Of a stretch of DNA of 64,000 bases, positions 32,847 to 44,397 are shown piece by piece (the stretch's first letter is position 1; each line of letters starts with the position of its first letter). The stretch lies in contig JBHGNT010000006.1 of assembly GCA_043228905.1 (NCBI GenBank), positions 3,162,001 through 3,226,000 of the forward strand. The letters are read 5' to 3'. The stretch is from Azolla caroliniana. Its lineage: Eukaryota > Polypodiophyta. The translations under genes were made by a program, and so were the position numbers. The notes beneath the pieces were generated by a model. The model did not search any database, was not told the DNA's origin, and saw nothing but the letters and a program-made list of their open reading frames with translations.

Positions 32847-35800
32847 GTTGGGCCAACAAGATCTTCTTCACAAGAGGCGTGCGTGGGAGACTACATACAT
32901 ACACACCACACCATACACTCAATAATCAATTCTTCCATTTGGATCATCTCTCTCTCTCTATCTCTCTATATATTTATTTATTTAATTTCTACGGCTTTTT
33001 TTTCTCATCCCTAGGATCTGCCACGTGTCTTATCCTTCTCTCGTCTCGTCCGTCTGTCCCGCCCACCCCGCATGTCCCCGGGAAACCATCCTCTCGCATT
33101 CATTCCGCCCTCTCCACCCCCCCTTCTAGCATCCTCGGACCTGGATCCAAGCTCCCTGGAAAAACCACACGATTCCTTCCTTCCTTCCTTCCTTCGTAGG
33201 GTTGGTCCATGTAAGCCGAGAGGCAGCGCGCCACTGCCGTCAACCCTACTCCACCTTTTCGGGAAGCAACTCATTCCTCACAATGACAACTTACGATACC
33301 TCGTACCAAGCTCATTGAATGTCACTCCCATCCTTCATTCTCTCAGGAAGCTGTACTATCAGCGAGGCTCGTCATTTCATAAATACACGTGTTCCCCATT
33401 ACACCAATTTTGCTTTACCAACTTGAATTTTCGAGCACTCTTTCACTCAGGTTGGTGAAATCCGCGTGGAGCAATAACTTGCTCATTGATGAGCCTTTCC
33501 CCATCTGTAAGTAAGTTCCTTATGTGTCTCACTACCCCAAGTTTTACTATAAGTCACTAGTTCCCATATCATCTCCTTGTATTAAGCTTCCAAAGTTTTC
33601 CAAGAATCATCATCCAAAGGTGAACACCTATTACTAGATTATCAATGATCTTAAGTCAACAAAATATTGACCATTTTTACTTTTTTCTATTGTTGAAACC
33701 ATGAAGTTAATGATTCCCTTTGACTCTTACGAATCCTCTTACATATGGCAAGGTGCAAGATATGTGATCAACACAACTCATGATACACACTTTTGTGACA
33801 CACCTTTGCATTCGAATGCATTTTGGCGATCATATATTCCCTCTCAAAATGCATAAAAATTCAACTTTATGAGAACAACTATTGTGAACCATATGACACA
33901 CAAAGTATTGACATATGGCATTGTAATGTCCAACATCTCTCTCTACCATATGCACTCAAGGTTGTTGAATTCCCATTTAGTTGTATTGCTTGCATGTAGG
34001 TAGGCTTGGGTTAAAGATTCTCTTTCAAAAAACTGATTTGTCTAGGTTTTTTTACTACATAGAGAACACATCTCATAATATATTGTAGCTCACACATTCT
34101 CATTCCTCAACATTCATGATATTTAAACCATTGTGTCCAACTTAATGTTCCCATTATTGATCTTCCCTAAAGCATTTGGTACTTCCACTTGCGAAGCATC
34201 GTCACACCATATCTTGTGGTAGAACTAATTCAAATACATATTGCAATATGCAGAGTAAAATACAACCATGGACCCTCGAGACACAATCCCATAGATCTTA
34301 GACACCAATAAACTTTGCTCAGAATCGTAAAAAACATATTGATATTAAATCTAACATGAACCAGTCTAAGTAATTACAAACATAACAACTAATTCATATA
34401 CAATCAAATGCCACACATCAAATGTTAGATACACTTTAACCTTTCCTTTTGGTTAACAACTAAACCAAAAGTAACTTCCCTCCCAAAGCGAAATTTGAGC
34501 TAAAGGCCCACATAACATTATAAAAAGAAAATGGAGTTAGTTCAATTGCATGAACTAACATGAACTAAAGATTCTTATGCTTCAAAATGTCATTCCAATT
34601 GGATCTAATTGTTTACAAAATATAAAAATTGATTTGACCATTAGAGCAAATGAATTAGTGTTTTATATCAAGGAATGTTAGAACAATATCATGTGCGACA
34701 TATTTTATTGTTACCTCAAATATGAAGTCTTGACTCACATATCTTAAAGTTGCTCCTACTTCAAGTTGTAGGTCCTATCAAATCTAATGTTTATGGAACA
34801 TTTAAATTGATTTGATCTTAAGACAATGATTTAGAGTTCTATATCATGGAACGCTAGAACAATCTCACATGTGACATTCTATTGCTATTTCAAATATGAC
34901 AATCAATATATTACATATTTAATTGTTACCTCAAATATGACAATGTCTTGCTTTACATATCTTATTGATACATGCCTTGCACAAGCCACTAATTTAAATT
35001 AGACTTTCCTCAGGGAAAACGATTTAGCATTTTATAGCATAACCATTGTGAAAAAAGAACACTTCATCGAAATCTTTTATTTATCAAAATAGCCTCATTG
35101 GGGAAGATGGAGGGTCTCATGGCTCCACAAGGACTATGTTGCTCTCTTACAACGAAACATTTTATTGCCTCAAACCTGCTATCGATCTCTCCTTGTAGCC
35201 AAATCCATAGTAGAAGAGTAGAACATGAATTGTTGTTAATATAATATAATTCTGTCCAAAATGAAAAATTGGAGTATACAAGTTAGAATCTTACTTGTTG
35301 CAATGGTCAGTCTTGACAGAAATAGAATAAATTCATGGAGCATTCAAGTGAAAATCTTACTTGTTGGGTCACTCTTGCCATCCACAAGTTTGCTCAAATG
35401 GAACTGAAGACTTCTCTTCAAAGGAAGAAAGTGATATAATCATGAAGTCTACAGATCAAAATATTGGTCTTGTCATTCATCTCAAATGTCATGTTGCAAT
35501 ATTTGCATATCCTGACATGTTTGTATACCTTCTTCACAAGCAAAAAGATGAAGGGACATAATCAGAAACTCAAAAAGAAATATGTTTTAATTACCTTTCA
35601 TATCATAGAGACAAAAGAATACACATTGTAGAGCTACTTTCTCACCTGCTCAATTTCCAATTCCAGATTCACATCAGCAATTTGTACAAGCCACGATTGC
35701 ATTGATATCGTCAACACATCCATGGTGCAGATGATCAGTTGTGGTAGTTTATTGTTATATTAAATAATGACCTTGAATTTGGACTGCATGTTTGCATGAT

Positions 35801-35864
35801 TTGGAATCCACTTCAATAGTCGGCTGTGCTTGAAGAAGTTGGTGTACAACTTTCAATTTACAAG
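32661..35864. other. TOC159-like promoter and intergenic region
   Basis: Contains (CT)n near 32755-32780, (GT)n at 32815-32844, a GC-rich patch at 33010-33260 with (TTCC)n at 33176-33198, then AT-rich DNA with no supported gene. The 128-codon frame at 33072-33458 has no recognisable domain. An internal tandem repeat occupies 34628-34965. Confidence 0.5.
34628..34965. repeat. diverged ~180-base tandem repeat
   Basis: Segment 34628-34746 resembles 34806-34920: both carry ATTGATTTGA, then GTT(T/C)TATATCA, then TAGAACAAT and CAAATATGA. A third partial unit follows at 34921-34965 (GTTACCTCAAATATGACAA). Two to three diverged units. Confidence 0.6.
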
Positions 35865-38510
35865 CTAAGTAGCAACACCTGAATATATATGAGACATAAG
35901 CACGTAAGATGCAGCATGTTGTTTCCCAATCGACACTGCATTCTTAAATACCTCTTTTCCAAGTTCCACATTTCCACATTTTCTACAAGAACCTAGAACA
36001 GTATGCCAAACATCAAGATCAGGGTTGAATGGCAACCTCTTGACCATTGCTAATGCCATGTCAATTTGACCTACACGAGCAAAAAGATCCACAATGCAGG
36101 CATGGTGTTCCACAGTAGGAATAATTCCATAGTCTCTACTCATAGCTTCAAGATACATCAAACTACTATTAAATAACCCTATACGACTACATGCATTAAG
36201 AATAATGACAAAGGTGATATGGTTGGGCTTTATAGATTTTTTGAGCATACTGTGAAAGACATTTAAAACATTTTCACTGTCTCCAAGCTGGGCATACCCT
36301 GCCATTAATGAATTCCACAAGGTTGTGTCCTGTACTGGACGCTTATCAAACACTTCTTGTGCTAAGTCAAGTGAACCACATTTACAATACATGTCAACCA
36401 AAGCAATGCCAGCAGCTGGATCATTTTCCAATAACCCATTTCTTTCCAATTGAGCATGTATTTCTCGACCCTTATCTATGGCTCCAGCATAACCACAAGC
36501 TTTCAGGATGCAAAGATATGTCACATCATCTGGAGACAATCCCTCTAGGGACATATGTGCAAGGCAATCAAGTGCTGCTTCTCCATGACCTTGCTCTGCA
36601 TAGCCTGAAATTAGTGCGGTCCATGAAAAAACATTCTGAACCGCCAGCTTATCAAACACTTTGCGTGCCTTTTTAAGAAAACCACATTTGGCATACATGC
36701 TGATCAATGCGCAGCCAACAGCAGGATCTTCCAACAGCCCTCTTTTTTCAATTTCCAAATGGAGGTTTTCCCCCTTCTCTATTGCTCCAATACAGCTACA
36801 AGCTTTCAAACATGAGACAAAAGCAATAGCATCTGGATGAACTCCCTCTAGCAACATTTCATTAAAACAGCTGATTGCTTCCTCACTTGGCCCATGCTCA
36901 ATATAGCCATTAAAAAGAGAAGTCCAAGAGACAACAGTTCTGATTGGAAGCTTGTCAAAAACTTCTTGCGCTTTAACAAGAGATCCAGATTTCACATACA
37001 AATCAACCAAGCTATTTCCTACCATGATATCTCTTTCCAACAAACCTTTTACAACAATCTCAGTATGTATTTTTCCACTTGTCTCTATGGCTCCAACATT
37101 GCCACAAGCTTTCAAGCTGCAAGTGAATGTAATTGCACTTGGCGAAATTCCTTCAACTTGCATCTGTTCAAAACACTGCAATACTTTCTCGTTATACCCA
37201 TGATTCGCATATCCTGTAACCAAAGAATTCCAGGAAACAATGTCTCGACCTGGAAGCTTCTCAAATGCACCTTGTGCCAGGTCAAGGAAACCACATTTAG
37301 CATACATTACAATTAGCATATTGCCAACAGAAAGTTCTCTTCCAAATAAACTTTGGATCTCAATCTTTGCATGTATTTGTTGGCCTTTTTCTACAGATCC
37401 TATAGTACCACATGCTTTCAAGATGCAAACAAGAGTAATATCATCTATTGGTATACCTTCAAGTTGCATCTGTTCAAAACATTTAAGTGCTTCATCACCA
37501 CGCCTATGCTCAGCAAGCCCCGAAATTAGCATAGTCCATGATACAGAATCCCGAACACTAAGCTTGTCAAAAGTTATTTGTGCTTTGGTAAGAAAGCCAC
37601 ATTTACAATACATATCAACCAATGCACTACCGACAATCAAATCTGTTTCTAGCATATGATTGGTTTCAATTTCAGCATGTATTGCTTGGCCCATGCCGAC
37701 ATCACCTCTATTGCCACAAATCCTTAGAACACAAGAAAATGTTATAGGATCTGGAGAGACACCTTCAAGTTGCATTTGCTCGAAGCAGTCTATGACATCT
37801 TGATCACAGCCATATCTTGCATATGCTGTAATGAGTGCATTCCAAGAGACAACATTTCTAACCGGAATCTTTACGAAAACTTCTCGTGCCTTAACAAGTG
37901 AACCAAAATTAGCGTACATATCAAGTAACGCGGTACCAACATAAAGGTCCTCTTGGAGCGATTTATTTCTAGCAATATCAGCATGAATTCTTGGTCCCTT
38001 TTCGATGTCTTTCACCTCTCTACAAGACTTGAGCAAAGCGACAACAGCATGTCCAGAGAGAAGAACAATATCTTCATTTTGTAATCTCTGGTAGAGGTTT
38101 AAGGCATATATGGGCTTTCCACATCTCACACAACCAGTGATGAGAGTATTCCAAGATAATTCATTAGGATGCAACAATGCATCAAAGGCCTTGTAAGCTT
38201 CATCAATACATCCAACATCCACAAACATAGAGATAAGGCAATTACATAAAGACGTATGAGCTTCCAAGTCATTTCTATACACATAGGAATGAAGACGGAG
38301 TACCTGATTGCGATCATTCCTTCTTCTAGATCTATGCAATATGCTTAATATGTCTCCAATGGAAGGTTGAGGATGTGTACCTTTCTCGAGAAGTGGCAAT
38401 GCTTGATCGAGGGTGAGAATCTTCCAGAAGCTATGGAAACCATGTGCCTGCGCCACTTCGCTCAGGAATGCTGATGCAGGAAGCCCTGCGGTAGATTGCC
38501 ATGTCTGCAT
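35865..38510 (-). CDS. PLS-class PPR protein, E2-type, 881 aa
   Basis: Predicted organellar RNA-binding protein in one intronless frame. An N-terminal leader of about 85 residues (MQTWQSTAGLPASAF...) precedes the first, atypical S motif (CLISMFVDVGCIDEA). Seven S-P-L triplets follow, then E1 (ACIVDLFARVGQIDMALAMV) and E2 (AASYVLMSHIY) with five trailing residues; no DYW domain. S|P pairs after the atypical first triplet: TN|ND, SD|TD, ND|NS, NT|TD, CN|TD, ID|NN. The last codons include CAG|GTGTTG, which could be a splice donor, so a missed downstream exon is possible. A decayed copy of its first ~175 codons lies at 49745-50215. Confidence 0.92.
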   Translation of the reverse strand: MQTWQSTAGLPASAFLSEVAQAHGFHSFWKILTLDQALPLLEKGTHPQPSIGDILSILHRSRRRNDRNQVLRLHSYVYRNDLEAHTSLCNCLISMFVDVGCIDEAYKAFDALLHPNELSWNTLITGCVRCGKPIYALNLYQRLQNEDIVLLSGHAVVALLKSCREVKDIEKGPRIHADIARNKSLQEDLYVGTALLDMYANFGSLVKAREVFVKIPVRNVVSWNALITAYARYGCDQDVIDCFEQMQLEGVSPDPITFSCVLRICGNRGDVGMGQAIHAEIETNHMLETDLIVGSALVDMYCKCGFLTKAQITFDKLSVRDSVSWTMLISGLAEHRRGDEALKCFEQMQLEGIPIDDITLVCILKACGTIGSVEKGQQIHAKIEIQSLFGRELSVGNMLIVMYAKCGFLDLAQGAFEKLPGRDIVSWNSLVTGYANHGYNEKVLQCFEQMQVEGISPSAITFTCSLKACGNVGAIETSGKIHTEIVVKGLLERDIMVGNSLVDLYVKSGSLVKAQEVFDKLPIRTVVSWTSLFNGYIEHGPSEEAISCFNEMLLEGVHPDAIAFVSCLKACSCIGAIEKGENLHLEIEKRGLLEDPAVGCALISMYAKCGFLKKARKVFDKLAVQNVFSWTALISGYAEQGHGEAALDCLAHMSLEGLSPDDVTYLCILKACGYAGAIDKGREIHAQLERNGLLENDPAAGIALVDMYCKCGSLDLAQEVFDKRPVQDTTLWNSLMAGYAQLGDSENVLNVFHSMLKKSIKPNHITFVIILNACSRIGLFNSSLMYLEAMSRDYGIIPTVEHHACIVDLFARVGQIDMALAMVKRLPFNPDLDVWHTVLGSCRKCGNVELGKEVFKNAVSIGKQHAASYVLMSHIYSGVAT

Positions 38511-38527
38511 CCCATCAGCATTACCAC

Positions 38528-38560
<33 letters not shown>

Positions 38561-39489
38561 AACCCTGCTGAATATGTATATACATACACTACTAGTGACA
38601 CACTTGTATATATATTTCCTATGTACATATTTCTGTATTGTATACACTGTACACATACATATATACATATAACGCTAGATATTATGTTATGTATAGAAGA
38701 AGTATATATACAGTACAAAAGACACACTTGTATATATATTTTCTATATACATAGATAGATAGATGCAAGTGTCAAGATATCATCCATTATATGCCATTCA
38801 ATATTTAGCTCGCCCTTTTAAATATCGCTTCAGAGCCCTCATCATCGTCACGGTATAGTCGTTGAGTGTCACTAACATTTCCCTCTGGCATATCCATCAA
38901 GTTGTCGGGGGTGCTACCATGCTCTCATAAAAAAATTTATTGTTGTTAGTTGGACTAGCTTGTTGTTCACATTGAGCTTGTTGACATGTCAATAGGCCCT
39001 CCCTGAATGTGGTATGGTGTTCGTTTGGAGACAACAATGTATCAACTTGTCCAAAACATACCATCCAACATTCATTTCGAGTCATTGCTGACATGTCACC
39101 TCCCATTGACACGTGATTATAGTGAATGAGATGCCAATCCCCTTCCTCTGTTGGTTCCACTTGGTAGCCTGCCATCCATTCTTTGTAGCATGAAAGATAT
39201 TGTTGCCATCCAATGTTTAACAAACTCCATTATTTAAGTTCACCTTCTCTACAAATATTTCAAATAATCTAATCGTGTTAATTAAACCCCTCAATTAATT
39301 ATTCCAAGTTTTCAATTTCAACAGTTTGCCTACAAGCTTAACTGCATTATAACTTCTTTGTCCAAATCATTGTAAGTGTATTTTCCTTGCAATGTAAAAC
39401 ATGAAGTTGTAAAGCCAATGTTTAGAAGGAATTTGTTAGTCTACACGAATTGAAACTAAAAACTCTAAATGAAAAACTAGAACCTAGAA

Positions 39490-39620
39490 TGTCACATCAA
39501 TTGTGAAACCCATTGATCAAGACATGAAACCCCAAGCATTAAAAAGCACATTTATTTGATTAAATTTAAGAATATGCAAGCTCATGAGTCTATAAGGAAT
39601 AAGACATTTACGTAGACTCA
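39490..39620. repeat. dispersed repeat, copy A (partner 45805-45930)
   Basis: Resembles 45805-45930 in the same orientation. Both contain CACATCAAT...GATC(A/C)AGACATGAA, AGC(A/G)CATTTAT and GA(G/A)TCTATAAG followed by ACATTT. Diverged and non-coding. Confidence 0.55.
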
Positions 39621-40009
39621 TCTTACTATGTGTATGGATGGACATGTGAGAATATTACAGAAAAAAGAGTGGCATGTTTCAGATTGCCACATGAAATGCA
39701 CGATGATTATATAATATGTATACTCCCTACCTCTTATGCCTCCCAACCTCCACCATGTTACCCATGCTGAATTTTTTTTTGTTAGCCCGCATTGTCCTTG
39801 ATGAAATGATCTACTTATGTGTTAGCCCTCTTTGTCACCCATGTTATATTTCCAAACCTTACTCGCCAACATTGATAACCAATGAGAAATTTCTCTTTGA
39901 GGTGTCATCCAACCTTCTCCATGTTATCTACTTGAATTTATATATTTTGTGAAGACCGCATTATGCTCCAATTTATTTAGTATCGCCTTATCTCTCTTCG
40001 TGCCCTATT

Positions 40010-40520
40010 GTGCTCCAAAACATTGTTCATCAAGATCCATGACCAATAAGAAATATGTCTTTGGTGATAACACGATAGAAAAAATCAACATAATTTTCTC
40101 CCATTAGTATCTTATAATCTTTTATCATGTACATCTCGCACTAGAATTGAACACCAATTGCTAGCATTGTGTAATTTCACACTGCAACCTGAATCTTGGT
40201 GAATGTGGCTCTAGAGAAAAAATTTCTTTAGCACTTGATCAAATGTTTTTTTATGCATGAAATGCTACAAATTTGTGAAAAAACACGACAAATTTAAAGG
40301 ATTTAGTACAAAAATGATGTATTTATGGTACTCGCTCAAAAATCTCTACTTTCATAAACTAGAAAGTGAAGGCATGGTTTTCTTCAACGTGACACATGCA
40401 ACTTCATCGTTGGAATAAATGTTTGCACATAGAAGTTCTACTAACAAATATGTAACTATTATTTTATTTTATCCAAAAAAAATATGTAACAATTCATTCC
40501 ATAGCTTGCGGCTTCTTGTG
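40010..40520. repeat. dispersed repeat, copy A (partner 49105-49530)
   Basis: Resembles 49105-49530 in the same orientation. Shared landmarks are ATCA(A/G)CATAATTTTCT, TTTTTTATGCATGAAATGCTACAAATTTG, AAATATGTAA and ATTCCATAGC. Non-coding; probably an old segmental duplication or a shared transposon. Confidence 0.7.
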
Positions 40521-41951
40521 TGATTTAAGGTCGTGATTACCTCTATATTACAAATATTAAATTTCGTAATAGAAAATTTCTACATGGCTTCTTTCATCTA
40601 GAACCTTCTTTTAGAGTAGGGTTTCTTATGTGAGATGGAATTTAGGGTGTTTGAGAAGGATCTAAGTTTCTATGACTAAAAAGAAGCGATTGAAATGAAT
40701 AGTAGTGAAAAGCCAAAATGGAGTAATCTTAAGGATCAAACTTTGAACACTCATGGAAGGAATGTGTGAAGGCATCAAATTTATGTTTATGGAAATTTTG
40801 ATATAACCTTGATATTCTTGGACTATGATGATCTATATAAATCATCATGTGCTCTTGGATGTCCTACAGAACCTATGAAAAATAGAAACGACCCAAGAGG
40901 TGGATCACATGGCGAACTAGCGAGGAATAGAGGAGGGTGAACAACCATCACCAACACAATTTATTATGTATAGTCGGTGTGTAATTCAATAGTATACCTC
41001 CTCACCTAAACAATGGTAGAACACATGTGGCTCGTGCAAATTTTTACTTTCTCAATGTCATCCCTAACTTATGCGGACAATGCGAATGCATGTATTTAGG
41101 AGAGAGGGGGATAATGGTGGTCTATGTAGACTAGAGAGTATATACATATATATATTATGCGTGTGTTTGTGTGTTGTGTGTGCGCGCATTGGGGAAATGA
41201 TGGGCGGGTTTGAAAGAGAGCAAAAGTGACTGGCTAAGGTTTTGATGGGCGAGCGAATATATCGATTCAAATGTGAGTGTGGAGAAAGGTGACATAGGTA
41301 CATAACAACAACCAGCACATGCATCGATTGACATGCCTAGAGACCATAAGAATATGAAGAACAAGTCACATAAAATTGGCTAATCGCTAATTTCTGAAAA
41401 CCGGAAGGCTGGAGATCGAAGACCGAAGTTGGAAACGGGGATGTTCCGAATGTAGTTGCGATACATGGAATAGTGATTGGAATGAAAATGGAACAAATAC
41501 AAGATTACAGTTCCCAATAGATGGATGGAAGCATGGATGGATGTATCGGAATAGTACGTAATATACTCGAATGCACCGGCAAACATTCCCTTTCATACGA
41601 ATTCAAACGAATGCGTATGTTATCAAAACATTCGTATGGTTATTATTATTATTACATTTTTTACCTTAACTTTCTTACCTTTAAAAAACAAATTACCTTA
41701 TAATAAATATGTAATGAATACAAAAGTATGGTATTTACGATACGTAGAGGGTGTTTACCATACTCGAATGATTTCAACATTCGCGAATACGTATGGTTAT
41801 GTATGGTTCATACTATGGATGTATGCATGCATGGATGGGGCAGGGGAGAAGCCTGTCTTTCTGCATGCATTTCATGGCAAGCTCCAAACAGGCAGAAGCT
41901 TCCGCTTCCTCCTCCTCCCATCACCACCACACGCCTCTACTATTTCATCCT

Positions 41952-41985
41952 CAGACACAGACACAGACACAGACACAGACACAGA
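41952..41985 (+). repeat. (ACAGAC)n microsatellite in RBCS leader
   Basis: Five to six ACAGAC units end 66 bases upstream of the RBCS start codon, probably within the 5' UTR. Confidence 0.85.
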
Positions 41986-42051
41986 ACAGGCAGGAATCCT
42001 CACAGACATCGACAGAATTCATCGAAGGAGATCGATGATAGTAAAGACGCC

Positions 42052-43983
42052 ATGGCCGCCCCCATGTACCTTCTTTCTGCGCCGCGATCTGTCATCTCAC
42101 ACCCTTGCATGCCTATGTCTGGCCTCGATCATTATGCCTCTGCCCCGAAATCTAGCTCTTGTCCTGCCTTCAGTACCACCAATCCAGTGGCTATGGCGAT
42201 GTATTCTTCTCCTTCCTCCTCTTCCTCCTCCTCGTCTAGTTTCATCAATAAACTTCCTGCAGAATTATCTTCTGCTACTTCCAATGGAAGCCGAGTCTAC
42301 TGCAACATGCAGGTCAGACACCATATTTCTGATCGTGATGAGGTTAATACGTTTTAGAGGGAAAAAAAAACTCTTTTTGAAACTTTCGTTGATTCTCTGT
42401 AGCAAGCTTGAATCGTATGGTTTTCTGCATGCTTATAAATCTTAAAATCAACTCGATTAATTTCTTAAAACTGTCATTAATCTGCTTCAATGATTTTGCA
42501 ATCATGTAAATTCATGGCCATTCAAGCCACTTCCTTTTCTTTACATCTTCACATATCATCAAACTGTTTGTAATCTTATATCAATCTATGTTTTCTTTTA
42601 ATCTTCAACCTCAATCAGTCTCTAGCTCTTGGTTTAATTTCCATTAACCGCTGGCCTGTTAATCTGGTTAAACCCATCGTTAGATTTCGCGTGTCCCATT
42701 TTTGTGACCTTTATTAAAATCATTTTTTCTGACCAGTCTATATTTGCTCTAAATTCCTTTGAAAATCTGAGTAGACCTTGCATGTCCATTTTATGACCTT
42801 GTTAAAATCGCTTCAACCTTAACGAACCTCTTGATTTCCATGAAATCTGACCTTATTCATTAAATGTTTGGTGTTAGATTTTGCCTGTTCATTTTTGTAA
42901 CCTTATCAAAAAGTTACCATCTTTCCAATGAGGTTGAGCAGCCTGTTACCTGTTCCTGTTCCAAGTTCCATCAAATATGATGAAAACCTTGGGGATCTAC
43001 ATACAACAATATGTCATTAATTCATCGACATGCATGTTTTGTATGGATCAAGGTTAATCAAGTTGGTAATGATCTAAAATGTTACCAATGAATATGGAGC
43101 AAGGTTAATCAAGTTTGTAATGATCTAAAATGCTACCTATGAATATCTCTACTCTCAACAACTCAAAGCTAAATGATCTTCCAACGTCATTAATTGCTCT
43201 AGCTATACTGCAAACTAGCAATACATGCATGCATCCATGTATGTATGTACAAATGCAAATAAAATGTGAGTTTGATTACATTTTATTTGCATTTGTGTGT
43301 TTCCTCTTCATGACAAACGTGTGCTTTATATATATTAATTTGTGGTTTTTGCATGATGTTGGCATCTAGGTGGTGAACCCTTGTACGAACAGGAGGTTCG
43401 AGACATTGTCGTATGTGCCTGCGTTGAGTGACGAGCAAATCGCAAAGCAAGTCGACTACATCATCTTGAAGGGATGGGTCCCTTGCCTCGAATTTGACCA
43501 CGTAATTCATCAATTTTACCTTAACATCTCAAAACTAATATAACTTATTTTATCAATCAAGATTCTTGAAAAGGAAATTTTACAAGATTACCTATATTTC
43601 TTTATATAGGAAAGTGTACCACATGGGGGTATTTAGTTGTTTTTTAGAACTTAAGGCATTATGGTAAATATATCAAAAGTTCGTTTATTTATTTATTTAC
43701 ATTTACTTAATGTTGGGATGACCAATTCAATCTCTATATCTCTCTCTTTTAGGAAGCTACCTTATCTCGAGAGAACTCTAGGGGATGTGGCTATTATGAT
43801 GGACGCTATTGGACCTTGTGGAAACTTCCTATGTTTGGATGCATGGATGCTGGAGCTGTTCTTAGGGAAATCGACGAGTGTAAGAAAACCTACCCGAACG
43901 CATACATTCGTCTCATGGCATTTGATAACAAGCGGCAAACACAAGTTGTGGCCGTGGTGGTGCACAAACCCAACTCTTCATAG
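42052..43983 (+). CDS. RBCS: Rubisco small subunit precursor, 207 aa
   Basis: Nuclear-encoded small subunit of ribulose-1,5-bisphosphate carboxylase/oxygenase, imported into the plastid stroma. Exons: 42052-42312, 43370-43501, 43753-43983, with GT-AG introns of 1057 and 251 bases. Exon 1 encodes an 85-residue Ser-rich transit peptide ending VYCN, then Met-Gln, the usual mature start. The first intron falls right after that Gln, as in many plant RBCS genes. The mature chain has about 122 residues, with hallmarks [60 protein letters not shown] and HKP near the C terminus. The mature start reads MQVV where most plant sequences have MQVW. No frameshift or stop; probably functional. Confidence 0.95.
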
Positions 43984-44397
43984 ATGGTGCTTTCTTCTCT
44001 AGTTACAAAATGATCTCCATTAAATCCAACCTACATAAATTTTAATGGATACTTTAAAGCCATATTGTTAATGCTCTATTGAGTTTCACATAATAGAATG
44101 GCACGACTCATTTCTCAAAGTATGATGTAAGAACCCTATTTTCACAAGATAACAAAGAACTTGTTATGATCCTTTCCTTCATTATGGAATCCCAAATGGT
44201 TTTGTGTGGTTTATAAAAGGTTTGTTTCACGGATATTTTTTATATACGCATGTCCACACAAGCTCGTAACAAAATGATTAAAGTTTGTTAGTACCAACAT
44301 AAACTATGCATTTCCGTTAAAGGAATAACAAGCACGTCAACCAAGAAAGTGAGCAAGCAATATCATCATGACATGTAGATTTTTTTCTTCTTACTTG

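Larger units (their letters stand above)
38511..42051. other. intergenic region and RBCS upstream sequence
   Basis: Contains (TC)n and TATATAC-rich sequence at 38525-38765, GATA repeats at 38751-38763, and the dispersed repeat copies near 39.49 and 40.01 kb. At 41430-41830, upstream of RBCS, CGAATG and CGTATGG motifs recur in both orientations (for example ATTCGCGAAT near 41780). No gene is supported and no confident TATA box was assigned for RBCS. Confidence 0.45.

Noticed and set aside
33072-33458. 128-codon plus-strand open frame in a GC-rich patch
   Set aside because: No domain, Pro/Ser-rich and spanning a (TTCC)n run; no splice or promoter support.
38897-39223. 108-codon minus-strand open frame
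   Set aside because: No recognisable domain and no supporting splice or promoter context; probably chance.
41636-42445. 269-codon open frame overlapping RBCS exon 1
   Set aside because: It is in a different frame from the RBCS transit peptide and extends through the AT-rich promoter and the intron; the spliced RBCS model explains the sequence better.
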